A stretch of DNA of 32,357 nt from Bacteroidales bacterium. Lineage in GTDB: Bacteria; Bacteroidota; Bacteroidia; Bacteroidales; PWNQ01. The notes under the pieces are model-generated. The model did no database searches, was not told the DNA's origin, and was given only the letters and a program-made list of their open reading frames with translations. The position numbers were made by a program, and so were the translations under genes. This document shows positions 27,372-32,357 of this stretch, one piece after another (within the stretch, counting starts at the first letter, position 1; each line of letters begins with the position of its first letter). The stretch spans positions 1-32,357 of the forward strand of contig JAIPAE010000017.1 of NCBI GenBank assembly GCA_021740245.1. The letters are read 5' to 3'.

Positions 27372-28433
27372 TCAAAACCACTTCTGTTTTTTAAAAAACA
27401 TGAGCATAACTCCTGCTATTACTGCCATCACGCCCCACATAATAAAATACGCATATTTATACTGAAGTTCTGGAAGATATTCAAAATTCGTTCCATATAT
27501 ACCTGCAATAAAAGTAAGGGGAATAAAAATTGAGGCAAAAATTGTCAGAACCTTCATTACATCGTTTGCTCTGTTGCTGATATTTGTGTTATAGAGGTTT
27601 ATCAGATCATTCGTTATAGTGAAATAATTATCTACAGCTTCAATAGACTGTTCAACCAGGTCATAAAGCTCATGATAATAGGGTAGATGATCCTCCTGTA
27701 TTAAATATGATTTAGAACGCAGCATTCTGGTTAACACCTCTCTTAGTGGCCTTACTGTTTTTTTGAAATAAGAGATTTCTGTTTTATACTGAAACAATAA
27801 GCTGCTCAATTCCTTGCTGGGATGCGATAATTTATTTTCCAGAGACTCCACTTTGTCACCAATCTGTTCCAGATTTATTAAATAATTGTCAACTAAGCTA
27901 TCAACCAATGTGTATAACAAATAATCAGCAGAAGCTTTTCTTATTCTTCCAATATTCTGTATTATGCGTTGGCGGACATGATCAAAGTGATCCGAAGTTC
28001 TTTCTTGTAAGCTTATAATCGTATTTTCCAATAATATAAATGAAATGTGATCAACTAAAATCTGATTTTCACTTTTATCGAAAGATATCGCTTTCACAAT
28101 TAATGTTATTGCATTGTCCTCTTCAAAAAACTTTGGCCTTTGCCCTGTATTTAAAACGTTTTCCAACGCTATTGGAGATATATTAAACTGTTTACCAATG
28201 TCATGGATTAAATTCGTATCATGAATGCCATCTATATTCAACCAATTTACATGCTGCTCATCCATAAAATAAACTGCTTCATCCAAATCACCACATTCTT
28301 TCCCGCTTACATTTTCTGAATTATATTTGAGAAGCGTAATATTGGGACGCTCCATTTGTTTTTTACCTATAAAAATTAAACTCCCTGGGGCTGCTCCTTT
28401 TGCTTTTATCCTGCTTTTTAAAAATCTGGCCAT
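27372..28433 (-). CDS. corA: CorA-family Mg2+/Co2+ transporter with GTN signature
   Basis: C-terminal two-TM region FASIFIPLTFIAGIYGTNFEYLPELQYKYAYFIMWGVMAVIAGVMLMFFKKQKWF. Confidence 0.93.
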   Translation of the reverse strand: MARFLKSRIKAKGAAPGSLIFIGKKQMERPNITLLKYNSENVSGKECGDLDEAVYFMDEQHVNWLNIDGIHDTNLIHDIGKQFNISPIALENVLNTGQRPKFFEEDNAITLIVKAISFDKSENQILVDHISFILLENTIISLQERTSDHFDHVRQRIIQNIGRIRKASADYLLYTLVDSLVDNYLINLEQIGDKVESLENKLSHPSKELSSLLFQYKTEISYFKKTVRPLREVLTRMLRSKSYLIQEDHLPYYHELYDLVEQSIEAVDNYFTITNDLINLYNTNISNRANDVMKVLTIFASIFIPLTFIAGIYGTNFEYLPELQYKYAYFIMWGVMAVIAGVMLMFFKKQKWF

Positions 28434-28536
28434 ATCCTATTTTTTTTCGGTTCGTTAATAATCAGTCCTTTTTTAAAGACTCATCCCGGGGTAATCCCTT
28501 TCTTAAACAATATTCATTTCTTTACCCTGAGAGAAA

Positions 28537-29319
28537 TCATTCTGCTTCATAAAACTTCAGTTTAACATTTTGTGTTTTATAATCAAAATCAATGATGACA
28601 TTTTCATTTTCAAAAACGCGAATCCTGAACGCCTTAAGTATATCGAAATTTTTCCGGAAAGCCGGGTCATTCCATCTGATCATATCATTTCCGGTAGATT
28701 GATATTTCAAATGATCTTTCATTTTTGCAAAAATAATATGATAATTACTATTTGTATACTTTCCCCTAACCGGTTCTACCCATTCGTAATCCTTTTGTTC
28801 AACAATCATCTGCCCTACCGGCCAACCAGAGAAATCACTGTAAATACAAATTAATGTATCCTGCTCCGGTTTATTCTGGATATTGAACTTTACCCTGCCG
28901 AAATATTTTTGCTTGTCATAGTTTTATGTAGTGTTTGAATGGGTTTTTCCCGACATATCTATAACACTGTTATTATATAGTTTATACATCTCAAAATATG
29001 TATTACAACAACCAATCGTCATCAGATAAGTATGATTTTGGGGAATTCTTGTATAGATCGTATCCGGCTTATTCGGAAAGAATGCACCTTCGAAGATAAT
29101 TGTATCAATCTGCGGGTAATTAGGATAAATAAGCACTTTTTCTTTTGTCGGCCCAAAAGTAACGCCATTAATTTTCCATTGATAAATACCAGACCTGTTT
29201 TCTACCAGGAAATTATCCGACAATACAACAGTCTGACTTTTAAGATAAGTTCCGGTTAAAAATACAAATCCAACTACTATGGCTCGGATCACTATTGATA
29301 TGTAAACTGTTTTATTCAC
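28537..29319 (-). pseudogene. Secreted protein of unknown function interrupted by one in-frame TAA (track ORFs 28924..29319 and 28537..28809 belong to one frame)
   Basis: 28924 and 28537 differ by 387 nt (129 codons). Reading through the TAA at 28926-28924 gives ...SGKTHSNTT*NYDKQKYFGRVKFNIQNKPEQDTLICIYSDFSGWPVGQMIVEQKDYEWVEP... with no further stop until 28537. Confidence 0.75.
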
Positions 29320-29341
29320 TTCCGGTTACTCATTTTCTATA

Positions 29342-32300
29342 TTACTCCAGCCTACCACCGAGTATGGCTGTCATTTTATATTTTTCATGATTTCCATTGG
29401 TGTCGAACACCTCTACATAAATGAGATAAATTCCTACAGGTGCTTTCGCGGCATTGTTAGCCACTCCATCCCATATAAATGAACCTTCCATTTCCATCAG
29501 CACATTGTTGTGCAGCTCGCGGGTTTCGCGTCCATTGCGATCATAGATGCGCACATTGCCCACATACCCGGGTTGATCCATGTGGTAATTAATGATCAAT
29601 ACGTCACGATCGCCATCGCCATTGGGTGTGAACATCTTATGCTCCAGGCTCACCTTACCAGAGTTCTGTTTTGATATCTTGTTATACTGACTATTCACAA
29701 AGCCCGGCGTGGCATATCCTGCCGTTTCAGCAGCGGAGGTCCAGTTTTCCCGCTGTGTTGTGGGCAGTTGAGGAGTAATCCGCTCCAGCGATATTCCTTT
29801 GGTTTCCTTCAGCATGCCACTATGCATTTCCTGGTCATAGCGCATGGAATCGATTACCGTTCCATCAAAGCTGCTCCTGAGCATTAGAATTCCATAATCC
29901 GATGGTAATGAAGGCAAGTATCCATTCTGGAATATATTATTCCGGACAGATCGCTTATAATATTCGTCCAATGCTCTTCTTTTTTCTGTAAAGCATCGTA
30001 TTTCTCCATCCAGCAATAAGCGTTTCCCGGCATCCAACTCCACTTCTGATATCTTCAAAGGATCATCTGCATCCATATAAACCAGATTGATATTGTAGAG
30101 ATAAAGTGTTTTTCCGCTACGGTTGATCAGTTCCACAAAATCATCCGTAGCATCCGGAGATTCAAACAAAACCTCATTAAACACAATATCCCCCGGCTCC
30201 GGAAGTGAAGGAACAGCCAGTGGCAGGCTGCTTTTGTTTAGCTGATTTCCTGCACAATCCTTCAGGCTGTCCTTGATCAACAGATGATAGATTGAGTCCG
30301 GCTGTAACGGTGAAGGCAAAATCAACTGCAAGCGATTATAAGCTGGCTCAATCGCCTGAACGCTCAGTACATTCCCCATCCCCTGAACCTCAAAAGCAGA
30401 AGCCGGAGGAATCTGCGCAGGATTTAAAGGTTCATCCATCTCGATGATAAACATAGAAGGGTTCACATACATCATGCTGATGTATTCCGGTTCATGTACA
30501 TCGGGATTGGAAGCTGAAACAGAATTAGAAGCACCTGGCGTTCCACCTTCAGGTGATTTGGATGCCCGCCAGTTATCATAGCCAACACAGGGATAATCCA
30601 TATCGATCATTTCCAGCGACCAGCCTCCCGAGCTTTGCTTAAAATCATTCTGATACCACTCATCCGAGTATTCCACAAAACTGATAACCCGGCTCAGCGA
30701 GTCGACGAGCAAAAGGTCAGTGCCGTTATTGGGCAATGAAAGGCTGCTGATTGTTGCCACATCTCCAAACTGCTGCATATGTACAAAGTCGTCATCATCA
30801 CAAATAATCAAACAACTATCTGGAAGAATCACTTGCGAAGAAATTCGCTTAGGTGTGTTACCGCTGTAAGAGAAATTCCACCCTCGTAAATCCACGGGAA
30901 AATCCGACCGGTTGTACAATTCAACATATTCCACCTCAGGTAATCCTTTCTGATCAGAAGGTTTACACATAATTTCGGAAATAATCACATCCTGAAATTC
31001 AGCATTGAAAAGCGAAAACTGAAAGCTGAGCCCGGTGGAATTGTTTCCTGCGCAGTCGCTAATGGTATCGTTTATCTGAAGCTCATACAATACATTCGGT
31101 TGAAGAATCTGCGGCAGTTGCAAATGCACATTTTTGTAATCCGGGGCTCCGGCATCTTCAATTTGCGCAGTACCGATCCCATTATTCACAGTATAATCAG
31201 CTTTTTTTAAACGAACCGAATCAATAGTTTCAGAAAAACGCACTTCCAGATTCATGGAATCCAGAATACTGACATTCTGAATTTGGGGGGGATAAATATC
31301 TGGATTCGTGTTAGCCACGGAATTTTGTGCGCCCGGAGTTCCTCCGGTAATGGTATCCGAAGCCAGCCAGTTGGAGGCACCTCCACAGAAATTGGCTGCA
31401 TCCATTTGCTCCAGCGACCAGCCACCATCATCTTTCAAATCATCTTTATACCAACTGTCACTGTAGTTTACATGGTGAATCACTTGCTGATCTTCATTCT
31501 TCAGACTTAAGGAAGTTCCTCCATTGGTAAGTGAAAAGGAAGAAAATTCATAAACATCACCAAATGGCTTCAGCAAATTTGTATCATCGTCAGCGCAAAG
31601 AATTAAAAATGAATCCGTTTTGATGGTGATTGCATCAAGGTATTTTGTTGACGATCCGATTTGTATTTTCCAGTTGTTCAGACTAATCGGATGTTGTGAT
31701 CTGTTATAAAGTTCCAGATATTCTGCATCCGGCAAGCCAACCTGCGGGCTTGGGTCAGCCATGATTTCATTTATCACCAGATCACCCATTCGGGCTTTGT
31801 AGTAAGAAAATGTTTCTGTTGCCTGCATCATATTTCCGGCCACATCCGACACATTTTGAATATTCAGGTTGTATTGTTGTCCTGAAGAAAAAGGATTATT
31901 AAAGCTTAGCGTTACTTTTCGGGGATTTGCTGCATCCCGGGTGGCAGAAGCCGGAACACCGATCCCATTATTCACCATGTAATTGGTAGTATTTTCTGCA
32001 GAAGTAGCAGTAACCGTTTCGTTAAACTCCAGCAACAATTCCTGCGCATTCAAAACCGTCAGATTTACGATGGATGGAGCCGTTACATCCGGTGTGTAAT
32101 GTTTGATTTGAATATCATCGAAATAAAAATTATCCGCATTGGAAGTAGTGTAATTGCAGAAAAAGCCAAACCATGAAGTTGACTTGTAAGTATTATCGTT
32201 TCCGCTGGCTTCAAGCTGGTAGTTTTGACTACCTGACGGATCAACCAATACACTCCAATCGCCGTTCTTTTCCCGGATCACTCTCACTCTAAGTTCAAAT

Positions 32301-32357
32301 GAACCTGAGATGAGACCGTCGGTGCCTCGGCATACAGAAGTGTTAGAGCTTCCGTCC
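29342..32357 (-). CDS. Modular secreted protein: alternating Ig-like (SbsA/Big_5-like) and lamin-tail domains with gliding-type (CHU_C/FlgD-like) C-terminal domain; partial at N-terminus
   Basis: Frame stays open from 32287 to the window end (DGSSNTSVCRGTDGLISGSFELRVRVIREKNG...). Repeated GDLVINEIMADPSPQVGLPDAEYLELYNRS / DVIISEIMCKPSDQKGLPEVEYVELYNRS / GDIVFNEVLFESPDATDDFVELINRS, and C-terminal KMFTPNGDGDRDVLIINY...GIYLIYVEVFDTNGN. Confidence 0.9.
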   Translation of the reverse strand, partial: DGSSNTSVCRGTDGLISGSFELRVRVIREKNGDWSVLVDPSGSQNYQLEASGNDNTYKSTSWFGFFCNYTTSNADNFYFDDIQIKHYTPDVTAPSIVNLTVLNAQELLLEFNETVTATSAENTTNYMVNNGIGVPASATRDAANPRKVTLSFNNPFSSGQQYNLNIQNVSDVAGNMMQATETFSYYKARMGDLVINEIMADPSPQVGLPDAEYLELYNRSQHPISLNNWKIQIGSSTKYLDAITIKTDSFLILCADDDTNLLKPFGDVYEFSSFSLTNGGTSLSLKNEDQQVIHHVNYSDSWYKDDLKDDGGWSLEQMDAANFCGGASNWLASDTITGGTPGAQNSVANTNPDIYPPQIQNVSILDSMNLEVRFSETIDSVRLKKADYTVNNGIGTAQIEDAGAPDYKNVHLQLPQILQPNVLYELQINDTISDCAGNNSTGLSFQFSLFNAEFQDVIISEIMCKPSDQKGLPEVEYVELYNRSDFPVDLRGWNFSYSGNTPKRISSQVILPDSCLIICDDDDFVHMQQFGDVATISSLSLPNNGTDLLLVDSLSRVISFVEYSDEWYQNDFKQSSGGWSLEMIDMDYPCVGYDNWRASKSPEGGTPGASNSVSASNPDVHEPEYISMMYVNPSMFIIEMDEPLNPAQIPPASAFEVQGMGNVLSVQAIEPAYNRLQLILPSPLQPDSIYHLLIKDSLKDCAGNQLNKSSLPLAVPSLPEPGDIVFNEVLFESPDATDDFVELINRSGKTLYLYNINLVYMDADDPLKISEVELDAGKRLLLDGEIRCFTEKRRALDEYYKRSVRNNIFQNGYLPSLPSDYGILMLRSSFDGTVIDSMRYDQEMHSGMLKETKGISLERITPQLPTTQRENWTSAAETAGYATPGFVNSQYNKISKQNSGKVSLEHKMFTPNGDGDRDVLIINYHMDQPGYVGNVRIYDRNGRETRELHNNVLMEMEGSFIWDGVANNAAKAPVGIYLIYVEVFDTNGNHEKYKMTAILGGRLE

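Noticed and set aside
1-32357. CRISPR arrays, tRNA or rRNA genes, complete IS elements
   Set aside because: No regularly spaced direct repeats, no cloverleaf or rRNA-like segments and no transposase ORF recognised by eye; a tRNAscan/Infernal/ISfinder run would be needed for a definitive negative.

Overview
The window is a Bacteroidota-type chromosomal segment. This is inferred from PorW/SprE, T9SS-style C-terminal domains, TAnnTTTG promoters and family content. Most of it is core genome. From left to right it holds: the edge of an Rhs-tip/coupled-gene pair (-); an archaeal-type AAA+ ATPase (-); an M48 protease (+); a SAM methyltransferase (-); a ferritin (-) with a clear intrinsic terminator; an F-ATP synthase cluster in transcription order bactofilin-atpZ-(atpI-like)-atpB-E-F-H-A-G (-) without atpD/atpC in the window; a PorW/SprE-like TPR lipoprotein (-); M23 peptidase-dxr-rseP (+); a YitT-family protein (-); a large conserved surface/outer-membrane protein (+); a coiled-coil membrane protein (-); ComF (+); a DUF4919-like protein (-); CorA (-); a gene split by an in-frame TAA (-); and a modular lamin-tail/Ig-like protein with a gliding-type C-terminus (-, runs off the right edge). 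I did not find CRISPR arrays, tRNA/rRNA or an intact transposon, and no clearly new multi-gene system is proven. The best leads are: (1) an Rhs core fragment with a short Cys-rich tip whose stop codon overlaps (ATGA) the start of a membrane-anchored ORF missing from the ORF track, a candidate toxin/immunity pair; (2) a bactofilin overlapping atpZ by 47 nt behind a strong Bacteroidota-type promoter; (3) a two-hairpin dispersed repeat, one copy of which lies inside the atp operon; (4) a single nonsense codon splitting the 28537-29319 gene; (5) a GTN instead of GMN signature in CorA.
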